NCBI GenBank assembly: GCA_959603585.1
Contig: CAUGYD010000001.1
Coordinates: forward strand, 62,001-126,000
Source: Scatosoma sp900555925
GTDB lineage: Bacteria; Bacillota; Clostridia; Christensenellales; Borkfalkiaceae
DNA: 64,000 bases
Reading direction: 5' to 3'
Position numbers and translations under genes: made by a program. The notes below the pieces were generated by a model. That model saw only the letters and a list, made by a program, of their open reading frames with translations. It was not told the origin of the DNA and made no database searches. Of this stretch, positions 33,918 to 42,043 are shown piece by piece (position 1 is the first letter of the stretch; each line of letters starts with the position of its first letter).

Positions 33918-34942
33918 ACTTTGACACCTCCAAGGGAAAAGGTCTCGGGAATAAACAAATCCTCGAATACGTCTATGGCGTATCTGTCCGTCATGCCCGA
34001 CAGATAGTCGCAGATGATCTGCTCCTTCGACGAAATCTCGCTCAGCCGCACGTACTGCGCGGGCAGCCTCTCGGTGTGCTTCATGAAGTATTCAAACATC
34101 TCCGTCAGCATGCGCTCCGCGCGCTCCTGCATGGATTTATTCGTCAGCGCGTACACCTTTTCAAACATGAAACCGCGAAGCTCTTTCGTCGCCGCCGCCA
34201 CTTTTTCCGACATGCGCACAAAGGGCTGTCCCAAAGACTGCGTGTAAATATCCGTAATCGCCGTATTGATGCGCTCCCGCGTGGCGTGTCCCAGCACTGC
34301 CACGGCGCTTTGCGGCAGATCCGAATCTTTGAGAATCCCCGCCCGGATCGCGTCCTCGATGTCGTGATTGATATAGGCGATCCTGTCCGCCAGCGAGACC
34401 GCCGCGCCTTCCAGCGTGGCGGGATGCCCCGTGCTCTTGTGCTGCAAAATTCCGTCCCGCACTTCCTCGGTAAGATTGAGTCCCCGCCCCTCCTTTTCGA
34501 TGACGTCCACCACTCGAAGAGACTGAATATTGTGCTCGAAACCCGTGGGCGAGAGCTTGTCCAACACCCTTTCGCCAACGTGGCCGAAAGGGGTATGCCC
34601 CAAATCGTGCCCGAGAGCGATGGCTTCCGCGAGATCCTCGTTCAATGAGAGCGCCCGCGCGATGGAGCGGGAAATCTGCGCGACGTCCAGCGTATGGGTC
34701 AGACGGGTGATGTAGTGGTCTCCCTCGGGCGCGAAAAATACCTGCGTCTTATTTTTCAGGCGCTTAAAGGAATTGCTGTAAATGATCCGATCGCGATCGC
34801 GCTGAAAATCCGTGCGGAATTCGCAAGGCGCTTCCGCGCGCGCCCGACCTTTCGTCTCGCACGATTTTTTCGCATACGGCGAAAGAAACCGCGCTTCCGT
34901 TTCAAACGTCTTTTCCTTGACCGATATCGGCGTTCCCGTCAT
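33914..34942 (-). CDS. dgt: Deoxyguanosinetriphosphate triphosphohydrolase-like HD protein
   Basis: HD-domain triphosphohydrolase that splits dGTP/dNTPs into nucleoside and triphosphate. The 342 residues have the HD ligands in RLTHTLDVAQISRSIARA, GHDLGHTPFGHVGE and YINHDIEDAIRAG. The N-terminal FQRDRDRIIYSNSFKRLKNKTQVF is the family signature. The ATG at 34942 has GGGGAGG upstream; a longer open reading to 35380 would run over the promoter and is rejected. It heads the dgt-dnaG-rpoD operon, an arrangement seen in clostridia. Confidence 0.5.
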   Translation of the reverse strand: MTGTPISVKEKTFETEARFLSPYAKKSCETKGRARAEAPCEFRTDFQRDRDRIIYSNSFKRLKNKTQVFFAPEGDHYITRLTHTLDVAQISRSIARALSLNEDLAEAIALGHDLGHTPFGHVGERVLDKLSPTGFEHNIQSLRVVDVIEKEGRGLNLTEEVRDGILQHKSTGHPATLEGAAVSLADRIAYINHDIEDAIRAGILKDSDLPQSAVAVLGHATRERINTAITDIYTQSLGQPFVRMSEKVAAATKELRGFMFEKVYALTNKSMQERAERMLTEMFEYFMKHTERLPAQYVRLSEISSKEQIICDYLSGMTDRYAIDVFEDLFIPETFSLGGVKV

Positions 34943-34990
34943 CGTATTTCCTCCCCAAATCCGCCCAAGCGGGCTTTTTACGACCCGATT

Positions 34991-35019
34991 TATATATATA
35001 TTCGACGCGGAAGGCTCAA
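34991..35019 (-). promoter_or_regulatory. Promoter of the dgt-dnaG-rpoD operon
   Basis: -35 TTGAGC (35019-35014), 17-bp spacer, -10 TATATA (34996-34991). The start would be about 40 nt before the dgt ATG. The TA repeat allows other -10 alignments. Confidence 0.5.
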
Positions 35020-35248
35020 TTCCTTTTTTTTCGGGCGAAAAACCGCGAAATTTTTTTATTTTCAAAAATTTTCCGAATTTCGAAACGAGAGAGAACGGCG
35101 GCGTGCTTCGGAAAGGTCGGCAAAAAGCAAAAAACGGCGGGGAAAGTATGCGGGAAGTCCCGAAAAATATTGCGGGCGGATTTATCGAAAAACACAAGAC
35201 AAATTCACGAAAAAGGCCGAGAGAATTCCCGCGAAAAAACGGCGGATA

Positions 35249-35283
35249 AAACGGGGAGCGGATAAAATATCCGCTCCCCGTTT
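35249..35283 (-). terminator. Terminator of the FAD-dehydrogenase gene
   Basis: A perfect 16-bp stem, AAACGGGGAGCGGATA and its complement, with a 3-nt loop. A TTTT-A run follows on the minus strand and CTCTTTTTC on the plus, so it may work in both directions. It lies 13 nt after the stop. Confidence 0.5.
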
Positions 35284-35295
35284 CTCTTTTTCGTT

Positions 35296-36690
35296 TCACG
35301 CCAATTTTCTGCCCATCAGAACGCCCATGACCGACGCCATCATGAGTCCGCGCGTCCAGCCGCTGGAATCGCCCAGACAATGGAGCCCGGGAATATTCGT
35401 GTTGAAATCGGTGTCCATTTTGATTCTGTTGCTGTAAAATTTCAGTTCCGGAGAATAGAGCAGCGTCTCCGTAGAGGCGAATCCGGGAACGACGTAATCC
35501 ACCGACTGAATGAAATTGATGATATTGATCATCGTGCGATACGGCATGGCCGCCGTAATGTCTCCCGCCACCGCGTCCTTTAAGGTGGGACGGATATTCG
35601 AACGGGTCAGTTCCTTATCCCACGTGCGCTTGCCGTCGAGAATATCGCCGAACCGCTGGACGAGGATATGCCCCGCGCCCAGCATATTCGTGAGCTCCCC
35701 TATCTTCTGCGCGTAAGCAATCGGCTGATTGAAGGGGTAGGAAAAGTTATGCGAACAGAGAATGGAAACGTTGGTATTGTTCGTTTTCAGTTCCTTGTAG
35801 CTGTGGCCGTTGACCACCGCGAGATTGTTGTCGTAATTTTCCTGAGAAACAAATCCGCCGGGGTTCTGGCAGAAAGTGCGGACTTTATTTTTGAAAGGCT
35901 TGGGATAACCGATGAGTTTGGATTCGTACAATACTTTATTGACCGTCTCCATGACCTCGTTTCTCACTTCCACCCGAACGCCGATGTCGACGGTGCTCGG
36001 AACGTGCTCCACGCCGTATTTTTCGCACAGCTTTTCCAGCCAATCCGCTCCGCGGCGGCCCGTCGCAACCACGGTATCGGAAGCGAAAATTTCCAGGCTC
36101 TTGCTGCCGTCCGCCTTGGCGACGGAAACGCCCTTACATACTCCGTCTTCGATAATCAGAGAATTGCATTCGTAATCGAAGAAAATTTCCACGCCGCGAC
36201 CGAGAAGATATTTTTCAATGGAAAGGTAGATACTCTGCGCCTTTTCCGTACCCATGTGACGAATCGGGCAATCCACCAATTTGAGTCCCGCCTGAATGGC
36301 GCGCTTGCGGATTTCCTTGACTTCTTCGCCCGCGTTCAGACCTTCGATGTGTTCGTCCGCGCCGAATTCGAGATAAATTTTATCCGTATAATCGATCGTC
36401 TCCTGCGCGAGTTCTTCGCCGATGAGCTGCGGCAGATCGCCGCCCACTTCGCAGCTTAAAGAAAGTTTTCCGTCCGAAAATGCCCCCGCGCCCGAAAAGC
36501 CCGTCGTGATATGGCAATAGGGTTTGCAGTTCATGCATTTCTGCGTCTTTACCTTGGGACAATGCCGATTTTCCACCGATTTTCCCTTTTCCACAATGAC
36601 GATCTTTTTCTTGCTGTCCTTTCTCAGCATTTCGATCGCCGTAAAAATTCCCGCGGGGCCTGCCCCCACGATTACCACGTCCGCTTTCAT
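35296..36690 (-). CDS. FAD-dependent dehydrogenase (COG2509 type)
   Basis: A 464-residue NAD(P)/FAD-dependent oxidoreductase of unknown substrate. The FAD-binding dinucleotide fold is VVIVGAGPAGIFTAIEML at the start; CP-x6-CMNCKPYC near residue 42 and GFSGAGAFSDGKLSLS near 58 are typical of COG2509. A second FAD motif, PGLHCLGDSSGWTRGLM, is near the end. The ATG at 36690 is preferred: AGGAGGT stands 10 nt upstream but is too close to the upstream ATG at 36699. It is preceded by a terminator and a separate promoter; see the ncRNA entry. Confidence 0.5.
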   Translation of the reverse strand: MKADVVIVGAGPAGIFTAIEMLRKDSKKKIVIVEKGKSVENRHCPKVKTQKCMNCKPYCHITTGFSGAGAFSDGKLSLSCEVGGDLPQLIGEELAQETIDYTDKIYLEFGADEHIEGLNAGEEVKEIRKRAIQAGLKLVDCPIRHMGTEKAQSIYLSIEKYLLGRGVEIFFDYECNSLIIEDGVCKGVSVAKADGSKSLEIFASDTVVATGRRGADWLEKLCEKYGVEHVPSTVDIGVRVEVRNEVMETVNKVLYESKLIGYPKPFKNKVRTFCQNPGGFVSQENYDNNLAVVNGHSYKELKTNNTNVSILCSHNFSYPFNQPIAYAQKIGELTNMLGAGHILVQRFGDILDGKRTWDKELTRSNIRPTLKDAVAGDITAAMPYRTMINIINFIQSVDYVVPGFASTETLLYSPELKFYSNRIKMDTDFNTNIPGLHCLGDSSGWTRGLMMASVMGVLMGRKLA

Positions 36691-36788
36691 GATCACCATG
36701 ACCTCCTGTCATAAATTCGTCCGAAAATGTCCGTCAAGACTTCCGACTTTGTCTGCTACCGAATATTTTCAGTCTGTTTGCTTCCGCA

Positions 36789-36900
36789 TAAAAAAACCGC
36801 CGATGATATATTCCCGACGATTTTCGTCGGTCAACCGAATCGGCGGTTGCAAACGCTCTCTTTAAGCGAAATTTTCCGTTTTCATCGCCTTTTCGGCACA
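36789..36900 (-). ncRNA. Short terminated transcript (orphan RNA or attenuated leader)
   Basis: A consensus promoter at 36907-36935 is followed after about 112 nt by a strong branched terminator. The outer stem of 10 bp pairs 36839-36848 with 36795-36804; an inner perfect 7-bp hairpin lies at 36814-36830; a T7 run follows on the transcribed strand. The RNA also contains two short hairpins. I cannot match it to a known riboswitch, T-box, 6S or SRP RNA. It may be a small RNA, or a leader that controls the FAD dehydrogenase 80 nt further on. Confidence 0.5.
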
Positions 36901-36906
36901 CGGAAC

Positions 36907-36935
36907 ATTATACCACGAGTTTTTTATTCTGTCAA
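36907..36935 (-). promoter_or_regulatory. Consensus sigma-A promoter upstream of the orphan RNA
   Basis: -35 TTGACA (36935-36930) and -10 TATAAT (36912-36907), both perfect, with a 17-bp spacer. The -35 box begins 2 bp after the CrtO-like gene ends. Confidence 0.5.
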
Positions 36936-36936
36936 G

Positions 36937-37587
36937 TCAAAAATCCGATTTTTCCGAAACGCTTTTTTCCTCCGCTTCCGCCCTCAAAACGAAAGCATTT
37001 TCCTTCTGAGACCGAAGAATTTCCTGTTTCTCGTTATGGCGGAACAAAATTTTGAGCTTATAAAAATTATATCTCAAAATAAAGACGGACGGAAGATTCA
37101 AAAGCGCGTTCACGATTGCGACGGGAAGGCCGAAACACAGCCAATATTTGAGCGGCATACAGAAAATGATAAAAAAGCCGACGAATATACAGACGAAGTG
37201 AATGACTTCCCCGTAACACGCTTCCAACATGTAGCGTGTCAGATACTCATTGTTTTTGGGATCCGCGATTTTATTTTTCCGGAAAGCGGTAAATTGTCCG
37301 AGTTCGGGGATTTTATCCTTCCATTTCCGAATTTTCAAAGTCTCGTAAAACTTCTTTTCCCTCGCGGAAACCTGAAAAATCTTTTTATCGTGCGAAAACC
37401 ATTTCGCGGGCATGCGGCGAATGAGAAACGCAAACAATCCGTCTACGGCGATTGCCAGAACGACGTTTAAGGATACTCCGCCAAGCGCGAACCAGAATCC
37501 GAAGCCGAAATGCGGCGCCGCAAAAATCAGATCCGCCGCCGTCAATAAAGCCATGCCTACAAAGATGATCGAAAGGTATAAAATCAT
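36937..37587 (-). CDS. CrtO-like acyltransferase/DUF membrane protein
   Basis: A 216-residue membrane protein with hydrophobic segments near 3-22, 32-55, 128-148 and 150-172. The central part (FYETLKIRKWKDKIPELG, then YLTRYMLEACYGEVIHF) matches the pattern of the glycosyl-4,4'-diaponeurosporenoate acyltransferase CrtO family, which acylates a sugar in staphyloxanthin; that similarity is my recognition and not tested. Its ATG overlaps the plsC-like stop (ATGA), so the two acyltransferase-like proteins are coupled. No carotenoid gene is here, so the substrate is probably another glycolipid. Confidence 0.5.
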   Translation of the reverse strand: MILYLSIIFVGMALLTAADLIFAAPHFGFGFWFALGGVSLNVVLAIAVDGLFAFLIRRMPAKWFSHDKKIFQVSAREKKFYETLKIRKWKDKIPELGQFTAFRKNKIADPKNNEYLTRYMLEACYGEVIHFVCIFVGFFIIFCMPLKYWLCFGLPVAIVNALLNLPSVFILRYNFYKLKILFRHNEKQEILRSQKENAFVLRAEAEEKSVSEKSDF

Positions 37588-38438
37588 TTTCCCTCCGCCT
37601 CCCCTTCGCCGTAGTCGAGAGGGATTTTGTATACTTCCTCGTACTTCGCTTTGCAGAGCGCGTAATTTTGCTCTTTCATGCGCTCGGTGCTCTCTTTTTC
37701 GGAGAGCGTTTTATCGGGGTAAATCGGCTCCATGATATGCAGGGAATAAATTTGCAGGGGATAGCCGTCCCCGTCGAGCCTTTCCGAATCCCGCATCGTA
37801 ATGAACATAGGCACGACGGGTACGTTCGCGCGGAAAGCCATTTTGAACGCCCCGATCTTCAAGGGACGGGGTTTTCTGTAATTCCACCACATGCCTTGTT
37901 CGGGATAAATGAGAATGGATTCTCCGCGCTTCAACAGCGTATTTGCCGCGGAGAGAAAATTGATCATCGTGCGGGGATGACTGGATAAAGGAAGCGTGTC
38001 ACAGTGACGGAACAAAAATCCGTACAGTCCCGGAAACGAGGTAAAATTCCCCTCCCGAATTACCTTATACAGCTTTTTCTTGGGCAGCTCATTCCGAATC
38101 GCATTGAAAAGAATATAGTTATCATAGGCGGAAAAATGATTGCAGGTAATTACGGCGCCGCCGCCGAGGGCAGAAAGATGCTCTTTCCCCTCGACGGCTT
38201 CCGTCACGATGATTCCCTTTTTGACGAGCTTTGAAAAATATCTGTCCCCCACCGCGTTCGCAATGAGGCGGAGCAGTTTATTTTTCGGTTTTTTGGTGAG
38301 ATAATCCACTTTATCGGGCAAGAGCGTGACGGTGGGCGGATCGTTCTCTACGTCCTCGTCAAACCTCCTCTGCCGCTCGAAAAGAGCAATCCGCTCCAAT
38401 ACTTCCCGCCTGCCGGGAGATACGTTTGTTAAATCCAT
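37584..38438 (-). CDS. PlsC-like 1-acylglycerol-3-phosphate acyltransferase
   Basis: A 284-residue lysophosphatidic acid acyltransferase-family protein. The catalytic motif ITCNHFSAYDNYILFN (NHxxxxD) is near residue 98, and ILIYPEQGMWWNYRKPR near 175 replaces the usual FPEG block. It is longer than simple PlsC at the N-terminus (about 60 charged residues). It follows GT8 after 97 nt and precedes the CrtO-like gene. It may act on glycolipid or phospholipid; substrate unknown. Confidence 0.5.
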   Translation of the reverse strand: MDLTNVSPGRREVLERIALFERQRRFDEDVENDPPTVTLLPDKVDYLTKKPKNKLLRLIANAVGDRYFSKLVKKGIIVTEAVEGKEHLSALGGGAVITCNHFSAYDNYILFNAIRNELPKKKLYKVIREGNFTSFPGLYGFLFRHCDTLPLSSHPRTMINFLSAANTLLKRGESILIYPEQGMWWNYRKPRPLKIGAFKMAFRANVPVVPMFITMRDSERLDGDGYPLQIYSLHIMEPIYPDKTLSEKESTERMKEQNYALCKAKYEEVYKIPLDYGEGEAEGK

Positions 38439-38470
38439 GGCTATTCCCTTTTACTTCGTTAAATTATGCG

Positions 38471-38512
38471 GCGGCCGAAAGAATTGGCCGACCAAAAATC
38501 GGCCGCGGCCGC
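38471..38512. repeat. GC-rich nested inverted repeat
   Basis: Outer arms GCGGCCG/CGGCCGC and inner arms GGCCGA/TCGGCC in the gap between GT8 and the plsC-like gene. No U-tract follows on either strand, so it may be a processing site or roadblock rather than a terminator. Confidence 0.5.
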
Positions 38513-38535
38513 AAAGTTCTGTCCTTTCCCGCCGC

Positions 38536-39639
38536 TTATTTTACGTTGCCGAACATTTTTCCGTAAGTCTTGAAATATCCGTCCGGACGCTCGATCTCGC
38601 TCATCGCAAGGGCCTTCAACCCCGCTTCGCACTCGACGTCCTTCTGTCTGTCCGCAAAGGAAAATCGATCGTAAATATCCCTGATGATCCCGTAAAATTC
38701 CGTCCGCTTCGCGTATTCCCAGAAGTATTCCTGATAGGGAATATCGGGATAGTGCCAAGGTTTCCAAGTCATGCCGTAATGCACGATACGGAGTTCTTCC
38801 CTCGAAAGTTTATCCTTCGATACGGGGAATTTGTTCCAAGCGCGCGGCAGGCGGAGCACTCTATCCTGACAGAGGACATTGAGATAGTCCTCGTCCTGAA
38901 TGACGGTAAATTTATACTTTTTCAAAAGATCCGCGAATTTCTCGTAGAAATTTTCCTCGCGGAAACTTTTGAGATTCATTAAAATCACGCCCGCGTTGAA
39001 AAACATGCTCGGGTCGAGTCCGTCCACTTCGGAGACGTATTTTTTATAGACTTCGAAGCTGTTCACGCCCTCGCAGGGAGCGCCGCCGATCAGATTGCTT
39101 CCCAAATCGTAAGCATACAGAGCGCTGATGTCTCCGAGAATGACCGTATCGCAGTCGAGATACAGCGCCTTGTCGTACTGCGGGAACATTCCCGCGATAA
39201 AAATGCGGAAATAGGTGGTACAGGTATAGTAATCCCGCATATGAAGGAGAGAAGAAATTTCCTTCAAGCGTTCCGTAACGTCCACGAAAGAAATATCGAA
39301 ACCGTCCTCCGCAAGGCGCAGAATCCTTTCGGCATAATCTTGTCTGACGCCCGAATGAAGAACATGGATTTTATAGAGAAAATCCTTTGAAGCATTTTCC
39401 TTCAACGATTCTATCGTCACGGCAAGAAAGGGCAGATAGTTGTCGTCCGTCGCAAAAAACAGCGGGACGATTTTCCGCTCCTCTTTTGCAACCGAAGCGG
39501 CCTTTCCCTTTGCGGATTTTCCCTCTTCCGTCTTTGCTATCGTATAAATATAGGAATCTGCTTCGTTCCACCCCGACCGTCCGGGCTTTCTCAAACCGCT
39601 TTCCGCTTCTTCCGCTGTATTCATTAACATTTCATTCAT
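38536..39639 (-). CDS. Glycosyltransferase family 8 protein
   Basis: A 367-residue retaining sugar transferase of the GT8 family (LPS/glycogenin-type). The fold starts IVPLFFATDDNYLPFL near residue 54, with the metal-binding DxD in ALYLDCDTVILGD near 157. LIGGAPCEGVN, FFNAGVILMNL and VIQDEDYLNVLC follow, and the C-terminal HYGMTWKPWHYPD is typical. The N-terminal 50 residues are not conserved. AAGGAGA precedes the ATG and a good promoter stands upstream. It leads an envelope group with the two acyltransferase-like genes. Confidence 0.5.
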   Translation of the reverse strand: MNEMLMNTAEEAESGLRKPGRSGWNEADSYIYTIAKTEEGKSAKGKAASVAKEERKIVPLFFATDDNYLPFLAVTIESLKENASKDFLYKIHVLHSGVRQDYAERILRLAEDGFDISFVDVTERLKEISSLLHMRDYYTCTTYFRIFIAGMFPQYDKALYLDCDTVILGDISALYAYDLGSNLIGGAPCEGVNSFEVYKKYVSEVDGLDPSMFFNAGVILMNLKSFREENFYEKFADLLKKYKFTVIQDEDYLNVLCQDRVLRLPRAWNKFPVSKDKLSREELRIVHYGMTWKPWHYPDIPYQEYFWEYAKRTEFYGIIRDIYDRFSFADRQKDVECEAGLKALAMSEIERPDGYFKTYGKMFGNVK

Positions 39640-39722
39640 AATGCCGTTCTCCTTACTTTTTTGATGTAATTTTTTGCATCGACCAAATTCTCAATGCTTC
39701 TTGTTTTTTCGGCTCTGATACT

Positions 39723-39751
39723 ATTTTATCCCCTTTCGGGTAAAATTTCAA
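39723..39751 (-). promoter_or_regulatory. Promoter of the GT8 gene
   Basis: -35 TTGAAA (39751-39746), 17-bp spacer, -10 TAAAAT (39728-39723). The leader would be about 75 nt. Confidence 0.5.
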
Positions 39752-40075
39752 CCTATTCAGCTTCTTTCTCTCTCTACTTACATTTTCCTCCATTCTACCC
39801 GAATTCACCTTTATCTATCCTTCCTTTCCGTACGATATAGCCGAAAAATCCACCTTTTGTCCCCTTAGTTTTTCGTTTCGCTCTGCCGCTTATCGGAAAT
39901 AAAAAGCGCCGTTTTTTGGAAAAACAGAAAGAATTTCCCCGAAAACAATCAATTTTACTCTTTTTTCATTTCTTTTATGAACATCCGAAAATACATCTCA
40001 GAGCATTATCCGCATCGTTTCAAATTCTCGGCCTCTCCTCCTTAAATTACCGCCCGGTAGATTAAAAAGCCAAAT

Positions 40076-40090
40076 TCTACCCTGAGTAGA
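40076..40090. repeat. Palindrome TCTAC-N5-GTAGA, copy A
   Basis: Perfect dyad TCTAC CCTGA GTAGA. It is 32 bp from copy B, about three helical turns, as expected for cooperating operator sites. Confidence 0.5.
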
Positions 40091-40107
40091 GTCGAATTTT
40101 TCGCCTT

Positions 40108-40122
40108 TCTACTGTCAGTATA
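40108..40122. repeat. Palindrome TCTAC-N5-GTATA, copy B
   Basis: TCTAC TGTCA GTATA, with one mismatch to the dyad. The central TGTC matches copy C. Confidence 0.5.
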
Positions 40123-40276
40123 GTTATCTTAACCTATTTTATTGATTTTGTCAATGATTTTATGAGTCTTTTGAGATTTTGTCACTTTGCAATATTACAT
40201 TTATAAAAATAAAAAAATGGGTTATCATAAAAATTTATCTATGGCAGAAATTATATCCGAAAAAAACGGGAAAAAT

Positions 40277-40291
40277 TCTACTGTCCGTAGA
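40277..40291. repeat. Palindrome TCTAC-N5-GTAGA, copy C
   Basis: Perfect dyad TCTAC TGTCC GTAGA, 56 nt after the ABC-F stop and preceded by AAAAT as copy A is preceded by AAAT. On the minus strand a T-rich run follows, so copy C might also act as a weak terminator. Confidence 0.5.
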
Positions 40292-40346
40292 GATTAGCTT
40301 CGATTTCCGACGTAAAAACGATTTTCCTAAAATTGCTCGGAGGCCG

Positions 40347-41822
40347 TTAAATTCGCACGATTTTCGTGGCGATGTTACGAAGAAACGCGGAATCGTGATC
40401 CACAAAGAGCAGAGAAGGACGAAAGGCGAGAATGAGCTCTACTATCTGCGCGCGGGAAATGATGTCGATATAATTGAGCGGTTCGTCCCAAATATACAGG
40501 TGCGCGCTTTCGCAAAGGCTTCGAGCGAGCGCCGCTTTCTTTTTCTGGCCCGCGCTCATGGCCGACAAATCGGCGGAGAAATCCTTTTTTCGGAAGCCCA
40601 ATTTATCCAGAACGGCCTTAAACAGGCTTTCCTCTATTCCATATTGACGGACGTATTCGCCGAGCGAACCCGAAAGGGAATCCGTATTTTGCGGGACATA
40701 AGAAATTTTTAGCCGCGGGGACAGGAGAATCGTCCCAGAAAATTCCGCAAGGCCTAAAATCGCCCGAAAAACCGAGGATTTTCCGCAGCCGTTTTTTCCG
40801 TTCAACGCAATCCTGTCCCCATGAAAGACGGAAAAAGAAACACCTTTGCACGCCTCGTCCGACCCGTAGCGGACGGTCAGTTCTTTGATTTCGAGCAAAC
40901 GTTCCGAAAAAAATTCGAGCGGGCGGATTTTCAGACTTTCCGCCTCCTCCGCATTTTTTAGGAGCGCGGACTTTTCCTCTATCGCGCGCTCTTTATGGGC
41001 CTCGATGACCTTAGAAGTTTTCATCATCTTGGCCGCCTTATGCCCGACATAGCCGCGATCCACCCGCAGCCCCGAATTTCGGGTGTTGTATTTTCCCGCT
41101 TCCGTTTTGTCCGACCACTCCGCCGTTCGGCGGGCGGAATCTTTCAATCTCCCGATCTCCTTTTTCAGCTTCTCGTCTCGACTCCTTTCGAACGCTTCCG
41201 TGCGGCGGGTATTCTCATACCATGAAGAAAAATTTCCCGCCTGAACTTCGATGTCCGTCCGATTCAGGGACAGGATATGATCCGTACAGGAATCCAGCAG
41301 ATCTCTGTCGTGGGAGACCAGCAAAAAGCTCTCCTTCTTCCGAAGATACTCCGCCACGCAAATTTTAGACGGCAGATCGAGATGATTGGTCGGCTCGTCT
41401 ATCAGAAGGAAATTCCCCTCCCGCAAAAACATCGCCGCCAACAGCGCCTTGGTCTGTTCTCCGCCCGAAAGGCAGGAAAACGGCCGATACAGCGCCGCAT
41501 CGGAAACGCCCAACAGGGACAACTCTCTGGCGATCCGCCATTCTTCCGCGCCGCTCAACGCCGACAGGGCATCCATCGTCAACGTCTCGCCGTCGGGCAG
41601 GGGACAAGGGAAATAATCTACTTCCGAAGGACGGGAAATCGTCCCCGAATATTCGCCCTCGAATTCGCCGTTCAACAGTTTGAGCAGAGTGGTTTTTCCC
41701 CGCCCGTTCCTGCCGATAAGCCCCGTTTTCCAGCGGGTATCCAGTGAAAAAGATACGTTTTCAAAGACGTTTTCCCCGCTCCCGGGATAAGAAAACGTCA
41801 GATTTTTAATTTGAATGTTCAT
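40347..41822 (-). CDS. Lsa-like ABC-F ribosomal protection ATPase
   Basis: A 491-residue soluble protein with two ABC domains and no membrane domain. First Walker A GLIGRNGRGKTTLL near 36, signature CLSGGEQTKALL near 131, Walker B LLIDEPTNHLDL near 153; interdomain linker about 200-310; second Walker A ALNGKNGCGKSS near 336, signature MSAGQKKKAAL near 417 and Walker B YIWDEPLNYID near 440. The words GLIGRNGRGKTTLL, RDxxKKEIxRLK and YIWDEPLNY recall Lsa/Vga-type proteins, which confer lincosamide, streptogramin A and pleuromutilin resistance by acting on the ribosome. Resistance here is an inference. AAGGAGG lies 4 nt before the ATG. It is monocistronic behind an attenuator. Confidence 0.5.
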   Translation of the reverse strand: MNIQIKNLTFSYPGSGENVFENVSFSLDTRWKTGLIGRNGRGKTTLLKLLNGEFEGEYSGTISRPSEVDYFPCPLPDGETLTMDALSALSGAEEWRIARELSLLGVSDAALYRPFSCLSGGEQTKALLAAMFLREGNFLLIDEPTNHLDLPSKICVAEYLRKKESFLLVSHDRDLLDSCTDHILSLNRTDIEVQAGNFSSWYENTRRTEAFERSRDEKLKKEIGRLKDSARRTAEWSDKTEAGKYNTRNSGLRVDRGYVGHKAAKMMKTSKVIEAHKERAIEEKSALLKNAEEAESLKIRPLEFFSERLLEIKELTVRYGSDEACKGVSFSVFHGDRIALNGKNGCGKSSVFRAILGLAEFSGTILLSPRLKISYVPQNTDSLSGSLGEYVRQYGIEESLFKAVLDKLGFRKKDFSADLSAMSAGQKKKAALARSLCESAHLYIWDEPLNYIDIISRAQIVELILAFRPSLLFVDHDSAFLRNIATKIVRI

Positions 41823-41837
41823 GAATCCTCCTTCGGT

Positions 41838-41875
41838 CAAAAATAAAGCCGCAAGAAAGAGAATCTTTCCTGCGG
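41838..41875 (-). terminator. Leader terminator (attenuator) of the ABC-F gene
   Basis: Arms CCGCAGGAAAGA and TCTTTCTTGCGG (12 bp with one G-U, 41875-41864 and 41860-41849), a 3-nt loop and the tail CTTTATTTTTG, ending just before the ABC-F ribosome site. It would end most transcription unless the 3' arm is taken by the upstream segment GCAAGAAAG at 41932-41924. Confidence 0.5.
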
Positions 41876-41995
41876 TCTTTCATATTCCGTCCAAAGGCGG
41901 ATTTCAAGGACAAACTGTATTCGCTTTCTTGCTTTTACGACAGAATCCTGCCCCGAAGCGTTCCGCTCCGCAGCCAATTCCGCCCGTATGAAATT

Positions 41996-42016
41996 TCAGC
42001 AAGAAATCGTATACAC
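41996..42016 (-). CDS. Six-codon leader ORF of the ABC-F attenuator
   Basis: GTG-TAT-ACG-ATT-TCT-TGC-TGA, encoding Met-Tyr-Thr-Ile-Ser-Cys. GGAGG (42028-42024) stands 7 nt upstream. It starts about 20 nt after the predicted transcription start. Its last codons contain TTTCTTGC (42006-41999), which can pair with GCAAGAAA at 41932-41925. Tiny leader peptides of this sort, such as that of msrD, control other ABC-F genes by drug-induced ribosome stalling. Whether it is translated is not shown. Confidence 0.5.
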   Translation of the reverse strand: MYTISC

Positions 42017-42043
42017 TCCTTTCCCTCCGACATGATTTTCTCT

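Larger units (their letters stand above)
34943..35295. other. Intergenic region with promoter and terminator
   Basis: This 353-bp gap holds the dgt promoter and the FAD-dehydrogenase terminator. Between them (about 35035-35245) lies A-rich plus-strand sequence with long T runs on the transcribed strand. No gene, repeat or RNA structure is recognised there. Confidence 0.5.
39752..40346. other. A/T-rich gap without genes
   Basis: The longest gene-free stretch here (about 600 bp), between the ABC-F stop and the GT8 promoter. It is much richer in A and T than the genes. It holds three copies of a palindrome listed separately. No ORF with a ribosome site, terminator or known RNA is recognised; the region is unexplained. 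Confidence 0.5.

Noticed and set aside
34943..35380. Extension of dgt by 146 codons
   Set aside because: It would run over the dgt promoter and the terminator of the preceding gene, and the sequence lacks family similarity.
40179..40712. Plus-strand open frame of 177 codons across the A/T-rich gap
   Set aside because: Two thirds of it is antisense to the ABC-F gene, and the rest has no ribosome site or motif.
41935..42033. Alternative 32-codon leader ORF (ATG at 42033) before the ABC-F gene
   Set aside because: Its ATG would be only about 4 nt from the transcription start and has no ribosome site; the six-codon GTG ORF has GGAGG at the right distance.
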